Source: Amborella trichopoda
Lineage: Eukaryota > Streptophyta > Magnoliopsida > Amborellales > Amborellaceae
Length of the DNA stretch: 64,000 nt
Assembly: GCF_000471905.2 (NCBI RefSeq)
Contig: NW_006499436.1
Span: forward strand, 1,033,443 to 1,097,442
Reading direction: 5' to 3'
Shown: in pieces, positions 10,695 to 24,200 of the stretch
Layout: every line of letters begins with the position of its first letter
Numbering within the stretch: the stretch's first letter is position 1
Position numbers and translations under genes: made by a program
The notes under the pieces: generated by a model
Database searches by the model: none
What the model was told of the DNA's origin: nothing
The model's input: the letters and a program-made list of their open reading frames with translations, nothing else

Positions 10695-11494
10695 AAGTAA
10701 ACATTTCACAAACAATGCTATAATTAAATGCAAAAATACTAGTTTTCAAATAATAAGGCAGTCATTTGCATATAAAATTTACAATGTCTAAATATTCAAA
10801 AACAGTAGAAATAAATCTCACAATTTTACTAAAAGCAGAAATATCACATTTATTTCTAATAATTTTACAGTATCTAAAATTTTCTAACAATAGACAAGAA
10901 AAATAAATAAATTTATTTTTTTAAGAATTTACAGCATTTAAGATTTCTAACATAGATAAAATATCACAATTTTATTAAAAAGATTATTTTTCAAAATAAT
11001 GAGGTCGCTTGCGCATAAAATTTATTACGCCTAAAATTCATGATAATAAGCAGAAGTAATTATTTCATTTTATTTTTAAAAATAGCGGATTATTTTTCAA
11101 TATAATGAAATCACTTACCTAAAATATTTGAGAGGGAGCTTCCGATAAAAATTCGGCTAAAAAGGAAAAGAACTCACTGCGTTTCGACTAGAGAGAGAAA
11201 GATCTCAAAAATTTTCTAGGGTAGGAGTCATCACCTCTCCTATTTAAATTCTTAAGATACCTTATTATATTATCTTATTAAGTTAATATAACAATTATTA
11301 AGATATATGAGGTGTAACAATTATATTATAGTTGAACGTTTAAAGCCCATGTCCACTAAAAGACGTGTGCAAAAACTTAAATAAAAAGCTTTTGAAAGTA
11401 GTGATGGTCCTTAAAGACCATCATGCTCATATGAACCATCACTTATTAAAAGTATGTTTTTTTTAAAAAAAAAATTTAGGATTATTACAATCAG

Positions 11495-13132
11495 CCCTTA
11501 GGCTGACAAAACCTTTTTCCTTGTTGTGTGTGTGCGTGCGTGTATGTGTAATAAAAAAAGAAAAACCCTCAAGGTGTGCCTATCCTTAGAAAAATGTGGA
11601 CGACATTTAGAGAGATAGAGTACATGGTGTGCCTATCCTTAGAAAAATGTGGACGACATTTAGAGAGACAGAGTACATGGAGAAAAAATAAAAAAGATAG
11701 GTTTTCATATTAGGGAGACAAAGAGGGAAAGATAGATTGAGAGAGAAAGCGAGGGGGGAGTAGGAGAGCGAAGGAGATGGGGACAAAATCAAAGAGAGGG
11801 ATTTATTAGGGAGAGAGACTGAGAGAGTACATGAGAGAAGGAAATGGAGGCAAAATCAAAGAGAGATTATTGAAGACTTGTCTGGGATAAACATGTAGGT
11901 TTTTTTTTTAATTTTAAATAAATATGACATCTTCATCGATAAAAACTATACCAAAAAAAATACCAAATGTAGAGAGAGATAGTACCAAGAGCAAATTTGT
12001 GGAAATATAGGCTTGGTATGCGTACATATTTAGAATTAAGTAAGATATTTTAGGTTCTTTCACCGGAAACCACCGTGGTTTCCATCATCCCAACTTTGAT
12101 TTTTGGGTAGCCGTCAACAGAGACTAGGTCTTCCATGGAGAGGATAAAACCCACAACAGACAGAGTCAAAGAATATTTAAGTACTCCAACTAAACCCGGA
12201 CAAAGTAAAAGAATATTTTAAGTACTCCAACGAATCGGTCCCTTCCAACAGTACAGCACCATTAAAACATGACTATCGTGCTATCACTCCTACCAAATAA
12301 AATAAAACATGACTATAATGCGCAACCAATATACTATATAATACCTGAATATAAATGTCAAAAAATCAAAATAAATTAGAGAAATTTATCAAAACTAACC
12401 TTTACCTCAGCTGTTTAACACCATCGGTACGCCACATCACATGTCCTTTGGTGGATTTTTTTAAAATCAAATAAAAATAAATAGGCGATATTAAAAAGTT
12501 CATCTCTTGGAAATTTTTTTTACAAAAATTAGGGTCCGGACATAGCCTCAAGCTTTCAAGGCGGGTCTAGGTTCGGGCCACTTTACGGGCGTTACCAGGT
12601 ATTATTGTTTTCAGGCTGGGCCGGTCCGGGTCAAGTAGGCCCAAAGCTCAAAACTCTCTCTCCCTCCCTCTATTTGGCTCCATCTTCTCTCTTATCCGAA
12701 CTTCCCTAGTCTCTCTAAAGACATAAAGAAAACCCACTGGTTGGGGCCATGGATGCCTAGTGATTATGGTTTCAAAAAAAAACTAAAATAATGAACAAGA
12801 AAGTAGAGGGCAAAAGCCTGGTTTCCAAGTAGTGAAGCACACCACTCGCTCAAACCCTTCTCCATAATTATAAGCTCTTCATTTTTGCTCTTTGCATCAA
12901 CATTTTTTAAGATTTCCATCTTTCCCACGTGTTTCTCTCCTTAGCCAACCAGTCTCTTGGGGACCAAGAGCATCACTCTTCCACCAAAACAATTCGTCTC
13001 CTTTTAGTAAACTCTGGCTTTCACTCAACAGACAACAAAAGACATTAGGGCTTGGGGGAGAGAATAGGTAAGGGGTTTGGAGAGAGAGATTTTACTAGGG
13101 TTTGAAAATAATGCTTTTAGTATATTTTTTTT
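11495..13132. other. Intergenic DNA with a 53-bp tandem duplication and GA tracts; no gene seen
   Basis: Positions 11573-11625 and 11626-11678 are a 53-bp tandem duplication with very few differences. It is followed by GAGAGA-rich DNA to about 11860. Positions 12530-12650 hold GGGCC/GGTCCGGG-rich sequence like that at 14590-14725, 34755-35050 and 58956-59180, a common plant low-complexity or non-autonomous hAT motif. No open frame in this stretch resembles a known protein. Confidence 0.5.
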
Positions 13133-13141
13133 TATAGAAAA

Positions 13142-14505
13142 GGGAAATTATCACTAACAAACCTTTATTTTAGTAAAATCAGAAAAAAAAAAAATCTTAA
13201 TTTTTTAAAACCTCGCCTACACCATTTCTAACAAATTTCGGTTTTTTTTTTTTTTTACCAAAATGACCTTCACAATAGTCTCTTTATCGTAATACATTTT
13301 AAGCTTTACGGTAATTAAAACACCTTCAAAATTTCAAAAAGTATTACGGTAATTTAAATACGGTAATAGTTTGAATTATTATTATGGTAATTTAATAATG
13401 TGTTAGAAAGCCTTTACGGTATTCTTATTACCGTAATACTTTTCCAATCAATTCCAAACCTCTATTGATTGAAAAGCTTCAAACGGGAAGCTAAAATTAG
13501 GGTTACCTCTCTCCTCCCTTCAAGTAGTTTTCTTAGGAGATGTATTTTCAAAAAATCCATGTTCCCATGGGAGCATGATGTAGATATACTCTCTCGCTCA
13601 AAAACATTTATTTAAGCATGTTTTTATTCTAAAATTTTAAGAACCATATAAAAATTACTAATTTATTTTTAAAAGAATTGAATTGTGAGTTCTGAGACAC
13701 TTAAATCTAGCTCTTTGAAAATTGGATAGTTTTTATTTAATCTTGAAGTGTTAGGTTTTTCTATTGAGTAAATGATCCTATAGGACCCTCCTCCACCCAT
13801 GTATGTAGGACCCCCAAGGATCACCATTAAAATTGACACGGATCTCTAAAAAAGTTATCACATGGGTGTGAGACTTGTTTTTTCTATAGATACATGCTAA
13901 ATTTAATGGTGATCCTACACACATGGGCGGGGAAAGGTCTTATAGGATCATTGCTCTTTTCTAATATACAAAAGAATTTACTTGGAAAATTTCTTTTGTT
14001 GAAATTATTCTATAAGTAGTAGAGATTATATCATAAAAATTTGATATTTGAAAAATACAACTAGCATGGATTTTTGTCGATGGAGTAAATAGATAGTAAA
14101 CTCCCGAAAGAGCAAAAAATCTATTGTGTTCTTTTAATGAGACATGGACAATATTACAATAATTAAATTACCCTAATACTACTTTAAGGTATTACGGTAT
14201 TTTAATTACCGTAATATTCCTTCAACTTATTACGATATTTACATTACTGTAATGTTATTAGGATAATTAAATTACCGTAATACTTTAGTATTACGGTATT
14301 TTAATTACTGTAGTACTCATTCAACTTATTATGGTATTTAAATTACCGTAATGTTCTTTACGATAAAAAAACTACAGTGAAGGTTATTTTGGTAAAAAAA
14401 AAGCCGAAAAATTGTGAGAAAAAGTGTTGTAGGTGAGGCTTTGAAAATTTTGAGCTTTTTTTTTTCGATTATAGTAAAATATAGGTATATTAGCGATAAC
14501 TTCCC
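13142..14505. mobile_element. Non-autonomous Mutator-like element with long inverted ends and perfect 9-bp target duplication
   Basis: The left end GGGAAATTATCACTAACAAA and the right end (reverse complement GGGAAGTTATCGCTAATATA) begin inverted repeats of roughly 250-300 bp. They include the homologous T-run and ACCAAAATGACCTTCAC-like blocks. Subterminal DNA is full of ATTACGGTAAT/ACCGTAAT words. The flanks are TATAGAAAA at 13133-13141 and TATAGAAAA at 14506-14514, identical over nine bases. No transposase is encoded. A family-1 MITE (13766-13956) is nested inside. Confidence 0.85.
13766..13956. mobile_element. MITE family 1, copy 3, nested in the Mutator-like element
   Basis: A 191-bp unit begins GAGTAAATGATCCTATAGG and ends AGGATCATTGCTC. 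Flanks are TTTTCTATT at 13757-13765 and TTTTCTAAT at 13957-13965, eight of nine identical. Its position inside the larger element shows that it inserted later. Confidence 0.8.
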
Positions 14506-14589
14506 TATAGAAAAAGGCTTTTTTTTTTTTCTTTTTTAACTTTTGGGGTAATGGAAAAATATTTGAAGAGAGAGATCTTACCTTTAAAA

Positions 14590-14725
14590 AACAAAAGCAT
14601 ATATGGGCTGGGACCTAGCCCAGCCTGAAAGACATTATTGGGTCGACAGCGGGCCAGGCCTTCCCAACCTGGGCCAAAAATTTCAGGCTTTTTTGGGCCC
14701 GGGCCAGGGGTGGCAGCCCTAATCA
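14590..14725. repeat. GGGCC-rich repeat ending in CAGGGGTGGCAG
   Basis: The stretch is made of GGGCC/GGCCC words and ends CAGGGGTGGCAGCCCTA, which resembles the ends of small plant hAT elements (TAGGGGTGGCAA). The partner half may be at 12530-12650, with the Mutator-like element between them, but no matching 8-bp duplication was found. It lies about 480 bp past the stop codon of the CBS-PB1 gene. Confidence 0.4.
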
Positions 14726-15206
14726 AAACACGTAAAATATCAAATATTTGACATTTCACCCCTTTGTCAGGACACTCGTATTCTAACTTACAATCACTTA
14801 TCCTTTCAAGGGATTTCTGAAATTAAATCAAAAGAATCTGATCAAACGTTAAACAGGTCATTTCTTTGGGTCCTTTCGATAAATTACTCAGTAATTAAAT
14901 TCACTACTAACACAATTTATTGCCTGAATACCACAATCAAGCAACAGTTATTATTATTATTTTTTTGAGAAATTATCAAGCAACAATTATTCACTCAGTA
15001 ATTTTACAGTATCGCAGAACTTGAGCACAGCATAATTTAATAAGTTACAGAAGGGGCCAGCAAAGGGCTCAGATCAGCTCCCTGAATAAATTACAGCTCT
15101 CAATACAGTTAGGTTATCGTTTTTCATAGAATATAAGATTTTTCACATAATCATCAATTGCCCAAACAGTAGCTATCAAAAAAAAGAATTTCCCCATTTA
15201 TCCCTG

Positions 15207-18200
15207 CTACGAGCCAGCTCTTTTTAAGTATGCCATTACCCCAAGCCCAGCCACAAGGGCAGCTCCCGCAGCCACTGCACTATAAGCAGCAGCCCATGCA
15301 TCTTTGTGTGCAAAATCCATGCTTCCGGGCCCAATACTCTGATAAGAACCCGAATCTGAATAATCCAAATATAGCTTCAAACCCTGCAAAAATATAAATA
15401 AAAAATAAAACAAAAATGTTAGTAGTAAATCAAAGGTTTCTATACTATGCATCATGGGGTATCCTTTAGTTCCTAGCACTCCTCAACCGTTCGCTGTTCA
15501 AATTTGACGGATCTTTTTTGTCTGTGGGGATGGGGAGAGAGGGAGCTAGGAAACTATAAAAACCCGAATGATAGCATAGAATACTTTCCAATTGAAAACA
15601 ATAGGGTAAACGAAAATGGCATCACGAAAGAAATGGAAAAAAAAATAATTCGAGTGTTGGGTCAACAACAGCCTGAAGAAATGACCTCTCACAACGTCTA
15701 CTCAATTAGACAACACAAACTATAAGGGGAAAGTATACCATCCAACAACACGTCACAATAATGGGACATCCACCATATGTTTCCTAAATGGATGGTGGAG
15801 ATTAACTGCTGGACATTCACCTACTTATGATTCATGTCCACCATCTGTTTTAAAGGAGTGAATAGCAGGTCTTGAATATTATACACCATGAGTGTGTGGT
15901 ATACTACTTACTCTCTGACATTAACAATGTCCACTCAAGTAGAGAGCACATGAAAAGGAAAGGGTACACCCTACAAAAGTGGCATACAATATGTGATACA
16001 CCAATGGGTTCACTATCTAATTCATTAACTGACGCTCAAGACGACCCCTAGTTCCAGACAACGAGCCCGGCTATGCTCAATCTCTGCTGTCAGCTTGAAA
16101 GAATGCATGGTGGATGTCCCCTTAAAGTACCATATACTAAACTCCAAATGGTGTATTATATACTTACCCGATACAAAAAGTATTTTTATATTATGGATTT
16201 GGCTGGAACTTAAACTCATGATTAAGAAAAGAGTAGTGATGCTAGAAGCATGGGAGTAAGAGTCATCAGGCAGGGTTGCGAGTGTAAGAAACCTATAGAT
16301 TAACAGGCACCAAATGCTGCTAGAAAGAGGAGTTTGAGTTCGACAGTATTCATATACCAGATAGAGTATAATGGCAATATTCAGTTTGATAGTGCAAAGC
16401 TACAAGTTTTATAATATTAGATGCCATCTCAAGCTAGCTGGTTGTACCATATGGAGACTAATTTTGAGAAAATGAAATAATACATTATTTTTGTAGATTA
16501 CATCAATCAAAAAAGAAAAAACAAATCAACCTGGTTGAGAGGTACCATATCATCTCACCAAGATTCAATGCAATGCATAACCAATAAAACACATTACAGT
16601 TATGCCCCCGGACTGGTTGGCACCATGAGACAATCGCATCTAATATCAATGTGGGCCAGCTAAAACAAAAGCATATTTGAAGAAAAAAGAGGACAAGAAG
16701 CTCAAAAAACATAAACGGTTCTCATTTATATTTTAATCTGTAACCAAAGTTCCAATCATATGTGCATGATTGGGACTTAACCCAAAGTATTCATGTTTGG
16801 AAAATAATGGTTTTCTTTTTACCTTCCAACCAGCTTGTCGAGCATGATCCACAGCAGCTGTAAGGTCGCTGTCTGTTGCAAGTAATACTTTGTCGCGCTC
16901 TTCATCTTCATACTGCAATAGATAACTCCAAGTTAAGCATGAAACAACTTGCATAACATGTGCAATTCCCATGGAAATTCACAGCACAATAGAGCAATTT
17001 GAGTACCAATATTTGTGGCAGATGGTTCCTATCAATGTCATCCCCCATCCTCTGAACAATGGATGTTAGAAGCTCTGATAAACTACCTGTACCTAACCTC
17101 AGCAACCCAAGCAAGAAACTTCATAAATGTTTTTCTTGAAAGAAATAACTCCATAAAAGTTTCAAAGCAAAATGTCAAATTTCGAGATTAATAACACATA
17201 ATTGCTCAGTGGGAGTATTTACCACAGTTAAACCTATGCATACGGCCCTTTTTGTCCTCCAGCTTAAAAGTGAAGGCACTTGCCAGCCCTGTAGATGGAT
17301 ATAGAGATCTCCCTGTTTCAGTTCCATCTGATGCCACTCTTGTTGCAGATCCTTCACTGGAAAACAATATACATGCATGAAAGTTGACCATCAGCATTTT
17401 TTCAGCATTTTTTTAACAATACACTGGAAACTATGCTCAGAAAGATGGTTTGACTCAACTTGAGCTTCCTGTCAGTGCAACGAACTTAAAAGCAAGAGAA
17501 CAACGTACTCAGCAACCTTACACTATTATTTGTTTTCACTATTGCAATTCTTCAGTTATACAACTTACAATGAACTAAACTCAGGTATTGATAGAGATAA
17601 AAACTGTGAAATGGTTTAGTATCTTATTCTCTAATTCTTTTTCTCGATATTTGAATTTCTCAGAAAAAATGCAAAAGGTTGAAAAACTTGCAGAACTAGA
17701 GCGTGAAATTTGGCTCCTTTGACTTCTCAAATATTGATCTAAGATGCATACTGAAAAGAACAATATATAACCTTTGTGTATCGTCATCATCTTCTGGTGG
17801 TCCCAAGGACATTGCTGTATCCCAAAACTTTTGCATCATTGTACTAGTCGTTTCATTGCCAACAGCCCCAACACTTCCCACCTAGAAATTCCATAATACA
17901 TGCCAAGATCAATCTAGATCTTGTTTAGCATTAAAATAATCATTCTACAGAAGAATTCTTAACTTACTTTCCACTGTAAAATAAATGAGGATCTAAATAT
18001 GGCATATATAACATAATTCAAAGGAGTATTGTGTGCAGTTGTCAGAAGAAAAAACAAAACTATACCAAATTGTCGACTACAAGCCATTTTCAAATCTTTA
18101 TAGGTTACTCCGACATTATCAAATTGTCAGCACAATCTATTCCATATTGTTTGATAGGTGACTCCAACATTACACGCTAGCCCACTTTTCCAGTTTAGCA

Positions 18201-21200
18201 TGTATTCTTGACTTTACTAAACCGTAATCTTCTTAATAAGAAAATTGTCAAACACCAGCACAAATGGATAGTAACAGATAGCATCAACTAACCGTGGCTA
18301 CAGCTGCGTGTGTAACTTGTATTACATCAATAACAGCAACAATGAAGCCCCCTGCCATAAGACATCAAGAAAGCATGAGGAAAACACTCAAGAGAGACAG
18401 ATTATAACATTCAGCCCTGTAATGGACAGAACTTCACCTTTGTCTACAACTGGAAGGTGTAAGAATTTCCCATCATGCATGATGTGCAGAGCATCAACAA
18501 TTGGTGTATCAACTGTTGCACATTCAGGATTTGGGGTCATGACCTGGATATCAGGGTCCAATACTTGGATCTTAGAAAGCCAATAAGTTTGAGACTTCTA
18601 AAACAGGATAAGCATTGGCATTTACTTGTTCACACACACCGAGCATATGGAAAAGGATTTTGTCTATGTGGACCGCTAAACTATCTGCCTTCTTTATAAG
18701 GGGCATTTTTGGGCCCAAATTTTGCACATGCACTCTCTTAGACCCCGAGAACAAGCTCATGAATTTTTTTGAAAAAGAACACTAGAAACACAAATAAATA
18801 CACACACACATGCGCAGAAACACGCACTCACACACACACAGAAACACACATACGATAGAGATGTGGCAAAAATTTCATGCTGGTTGCCAATCTAACACAA
18901 CCCTCACCATTTCTTATCGTTGCATAGCAATGAAACTGAAATGGAAGTTCTATAGGATGGTTGTAACACTAGCCATGCTTTACGGGACAGAATGTTGGGC
19001 GGTCAAGAAATAACATATCTATAGAATGAGAATGGCTGAGATGAGAATGTTGAGATAGATGAATGGAAAGACAAGAAAGGATAGAAATTGGAATGAATAC
19101 AACTGAGGAAACTTCGGGGTAGCTCAAATAAGCGATAAGATGAGGGAAAGTAGACATATACAGTTTGGCCATGTGCAGTGTCGACCTAGAAAAGCGCCAG
19201 TTAGGGGGGGGGGAGATTTGCTTGAAGTAGACAGCTTTGGTAAAAAGAAAGGCCAAAAAGGATATGGATGGAAGTAGTGTGAAGTGATGTGGTGACATAT
19301 GATTTGAATGAGGGTATTGCCCTTAATAAAGTGGAATGGCAAAACAGGAACCAAGTAGCCATCCCCAAATAGATGTGATTGGGCTCAAATGATGATGAAG
19401 ATGATATATTTATACACACACACACACACACATAGTGTGTGTGTGTGTGTAAAGTGAGAAAACTCTGTAAACACAGGTTCTTTTAAGGAGAGAAAAAATG
19501 GTTTCTAGATCTAGGGCTTAGGGAAATTTGCATAAGGGAAAAGCATAGAATAAGCCTGTTACCTTTGATATAAAAAAAAAGAAAAGTTACAATCACCCAT
19601 AGGCATCAGTTCTGAAATTTGGCTGCTAGGATTGTACAACTGACCACATTCAAGTCCGAGAAAAATTTCCTCAAAGTTTGTGTGGAGACATTACACACCC
19701 TAATTATCCAATTTTACATCTAACGTCTTGAGGTGTTTGTGACCATTGGGTACAAAAGGTAACATTGTCATTATATATCATTCCTCGTTTGGCTCCAAAT
19801 TCTGTATCTGGCTTATTCATACCACATGGACAATTTAATAAAAACAAAATTGATGTTGAGTTCTTGAAGGCCTATATCTAGCCCACCAAAGAACTTGATG
19901 ACTTTCATCCACCGAGTTCAAGAAAACCATTTCCTAGGGATTTTTTCAAAAATTTATGTCATAAGCTTGTTTGATGTGTTGAACAGATTGTTCATGCAAA
20001 ATTTGGAGGCAACAAAATCCCCCCAAGGGACATAAAATTGGGGATGGAAGATATTCTAGCAGTCTGCCAGCAACCCAAATCCTTTATACATCCATATAGA
20101 GTCCAGAAGAAAATATATAATTTTTGATAAAGACCAACAACTCTGGTCAAATATGCTATACTTGAGAAATTCATTGGGTATCCAGCACAAACAGAGGTTG
20201 GTTAATAGGTTACTCATGAACATTTCATTTGAATATAGAAGAAAGATTAACATTAAGCATCCCAATCCGATAACTTGTTATCAAAATGTGTTCCTTTCAA
20301 CGCTTTCTATATTTCCAGTAACTAGTGATGGCACCCAAGGCAGCCAAGAGATGGTGTGCCAAGGCAGGCAGATAAGGACCACATATGAAACCTAGAAAAA
20401 CTCAAGGTGGGGCATGAGTCCCTAGGAGGACTGTAAAGGGAAGCGCCCAAAGGTTTAATGAACCAGAACCGGCTGGTTCTTGTACGGGAATCAAGTAATT
20501 CCCTTGTCTTGGGGAATTACCGAAGTCAGGGGCAAGAGAGAAGTGGAAATACAGGGGTTTGAATCCTCTCTCTCTCTCCCTTTTAATGGAGAAAGAGCAG
20601 GCAATCTCTTTCTCTCTATTTATCTTCCAGTGTTTTAAAATGCGGCAGCATCGCCGCATATGTGGTCGCATCATGAGGGATGCGCTCGCATCGGCATTGC
20701 AAATTGGTGCATATGTGCTTATGATAGATGCAGCCGCCGCACCATGGCCGTATCGCTCCCATATGTTTCCTCTCTCTCTCTCCCTTTTAATGGAGAAAGA
20801 GCAGGCAATCTCTTTCTCTCTATTATCTTCCAGTGTTTTAAAATGCGGCAGCATCGCCGCATATGTGGCCGCATCATGAGGGATGCGCTCGCATCGGCAT
20901 TGCAAATTGGTGCATATGTGCTTATGATAGATGCGGCCGCCGCATCAGGCCGCACCATGGCCGTATCGCTCGCATATGTTTTCCGCAGAAAAAGTTATCG
21001 ATTTTGCCCCTCAAAATGGTCGTTTTGAATTTTCAAAGTTTAGGGAGACAGTTTCGGGGGTTATTATACCCCCTAAATGAAGATTTTTTTTGCATCAAAT
21101 CGAGGGAAAACTTTTTTTGGCAGAATTTGTTTTTTCATCCAAATCTTCAATTTGGCGGTTGTTTGATACTTGGATGTTCATTTGATGCCTGTGATTGTTG

Positions 21201-24200
21201 ATTTGGGGATGTTAAGGTGAATTTGAGATAAGAAATTGGGGGTTTCAGAGGCCGTGAAGAAATCGAGCACTACTTCACAGAGTCGGTAACTTTTTATTAC
21301 TTTTTGTACAATAATACTGTTATACTTATTTTTGGGACAATGTCTTCTTCCCAATATTCTAGTAATAAAGATCCAGCTTGAAAATATGCTAAACTTAAAA
21401 ACCCAAGAGATAGAAATTGTGTGATATGCAGGCTCTGTGAAGATGCTTATATGGGTGGTATTTTTCGACAAAAAGAGCATTTAGCCAGAATTTCTGAGAA
21501 TGTAAGAGCATGCCCACAAGCTACAAATGATGTAAAAAAGGAGATTAGAGAATATTTGGATAGATTAAAAAAAGATAAAGAGAAAGAAAGAGAAAGAAAG
21601 AAAGGAATTACTTGATGATATGATTTTATTTGATGATGTTGATGATGATGATGANNNNNNNNNNNNNNNNNNNNGTGGTAGTGCTGAGAGAAGAACACCT
21701 CTCTCTAAGGGGCCAATGGATTCTTTATTCACCCCTAGCCCCGAAATTGTGGTTTAAGAGAGAGAAAAAAACAAAACAAACCACAATTGAAAATAAATAT
21801 AAGAAAGAATAAAGGAAGGCGGTATGTAAGTGGATTGCAAAGTGGATTTACATGGCCGGCATTCCTTTTAATACTATAACTCTGGATAGTTTTGCATGTA
21901 TGGTCCAGGCAATTAGGCAATATGGCCCAAGACTTATTCCTCCTTCACTACATGAGGTTAGGGAGCCCCTGTTGAAGGATGTTATATTTGATGTGAATAA
22001 AATTTTGATTTCTCAGATAGAAGGGTGGGAGAAATATGGGACCACTATTATGTGTGATGGTTGGTCCGATGGGAAATCAAGGGCATTCATTAATTTTTTG
22101 GTTAACTGCCCAACACATACTTTTTTTTATAAGTTTATTGATGCATCAGACAAGTCGCATGATGGTACATACTTGTGTGGCTTGATGGATGAGATTATCG
22201 ATTTTGTTGGGGAGCAAAATATGGTACAAATTATCACTGACAATGATGCCAACTATGCTGCAACTGGGCATTTCTTGACTTTGAAAAGGAAGCATATGTT
22301 TTGGACTCCTTGTGCAGCTCACTGTGTTAATCGTATGCTTAAGAAAATGGGTACAACATCTTTATTTAGTGGAGTGATTTCAAGAGCTATATTTGTTGTT
22401 GGATTTATTTACAATCACACAATAGTCCTAAGTATGGAGGTCTTTTACAAAGAAGAGAGAATTAGTGAGACCGGGCATCACTAGATTTGCCACGTCATTT
22501 CTCACTCTTCGAAGCCTAGCCAAGCAAAAAAGTGCCTTGAGGACCATGTTTGCTTCAGAGCAATGGAGTCAAAGCAAATGGTCAAAGCATAAGGATGGGA
22601 GAAAGGCTGAAAAAATTATTCTGAATACATCTTTTTGGAGTCAAATAATTCTTGCATTGGAGGTGGCTCGCCCTTTAGTGAGAGTGCTTCGACTGGTTGA
22701 TGGTGATGCGAAGCCCGCTATGGGCTACATACATGAGGCAATGACTAGGGCAAGAACTGAAATAAAAGATGTTTTAAAGGATGATGAAAATATGCGCAAG
22801 GCTATACTTGAAATTATTGATAAGAGATGAGATACTCAGCTTCACAAGCACCTCCATTCAGCCGGTTACTTTCTAAACCGATCTCTTCACTACAAGCACC
22901 CATCCATTGAGTCAGATCGTGTAATAAATGGTGGGTTCTTAGATGTGCTGGAGAGGTTGGTGCCAGACAAAGATATCCAGGATGAGATCCAGGGCCATGA
23001 ATTGATTAAGTTCAAGTTAGCCTCGGAAAACTTTGGAAGAGATATTGCCACTCGAAATAGGGGCACTATAGATCCAGGTAAAGGCCAAAAGCCCAAAAAT
23101 AATCTTACTTGTCTCTTACTTTATATATAGTTCAATTGTTTATTTTATACCCTTAATTTTTAACTATCTTCTAAATTATAAAATATTATACAACTGCATG
23201 GTGGGCATTATATTGAAGCAAGACACCAAATCTACAATGTCTCACTATTCGAGTGTTGAATCTCACATGTAGCTCATCTGATTGTGAGCGCAATTGGAGT
23301 GCATTTGAGCATGTAAGTCCTTTACTCCTTATTCCTTAATCCTTATTTCTTGAATTTCAATTTTCTAATCTAAAATCTAATTTATCTGATTTCAAATTTC
23401 TACCACAGCTCCATACGAAAAAAAGAAATAGGTTGGAGCAGAAAAAGTTGAATGATTTGATTTATGTGCAGTATAATGAGCAGCTTAGGGAGAGGAATGA
23501 AAATCACACGAAGCTCAACCCTATTCAATTATATGAAGCTGATGGTGATTCCTTAAGTGAGTGGACCATGGATCCAAGACAAGAGCGTGTGTTTGAGGGT
23601 GAGGATCTTACATGGCTTGATGTCGAGCTAGCAACAGGGGCAAATGAAGAAGATCGAGCTAACATTAGAGCACAAAGGGGTAGAGGAGCTGCTGGGTCTA
23701 GTCGCACTTGCAAATTAGCTACAGAGGTCGAGGAGGAGGAAGCTGACTCAGAAGAGACCGATGAAGAAGAATACAAGGAGGCTGTCGAGGATGATATTGA
23801 TGATGCGCATGATGACTCTCAAGATGATTTGTCTGATTGATATTTGAAAAAATGAAGTTCAAATTTCAAAATTAACTCTCAAAATGGATGATTGTATTAA
23901 GTTATTAACTATTAACTCTTCTTGAGCTTGACTTTTGGTTTGTATTTTGTAATATCACTATTTTGTGCTTATGGTCGTTGAAGGATGTGCTTATGGTCCA
24001 AATTTGTGCTTATGGTTGCTGATTGTTGAATGCTTTATGAAGCTAGTTTCAAGTTTCTAGTTTCTATCAGGGGAAAATGGATAACTGGATATAGAATCTC
24101 CGACAACAAATAGTTTTGAAGTTAATCATTAAACTAAAATACCTACTATCACATATATCACCTTCATATTTTTTTTTATGCATTAACTTATTTTTTTAGA

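Larger units (their letters stand above)
9354..11489 (-). mobile_element. Solo LTR, probable Ty3/gypsy, with 5-bp target duplication
   Basis: Read on the minus strand the unit begins TGTAATAATCC and ends GGGGCGTGACA, the typical TG...CA ends of plant Ty3/gypsy LTRs. It is flanked by ATCAG at 9349-9353 and ATCAG at 11490-11494, a perfect 5-bp target duplication. A TATA-like TATTTAAATAGGAG followed by a CT-rich leader (about 11252-11180, minus strand) looks like the LTR promoter. No internal coding region or second LTR is visible, so it is best read as a solo LTR. The gap at 10107-10694 hides part of it. Confidence 0.7.

Noticed and set aside
10015..10791. Open frames of more than 200 codons on both strands
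   Set aside because: They run through the 588-base N gap and consist almost only of undetermined residues.
12530..14725. One hAT element with GGGCC ends enclosing the Mutator-like element
   Set aside because: The two GGGCC blocks face suitably, but the flanks (ACAAAAAT and ATCAAAAC) do not form a credible 8-bp duplication.
15504..15725. 73-codon plus-strand frame
   Set aside because: It is antisense inside intron 13 of the CBS-PB1 gene and resembles no known protein.
20402..21201. Several overlapping 70-170-codon frames on both strands
   Set aside because: They translate the GC-rich subterminal repeats and the 203-bp duplication of the hAT element and show no protein family resemblance.
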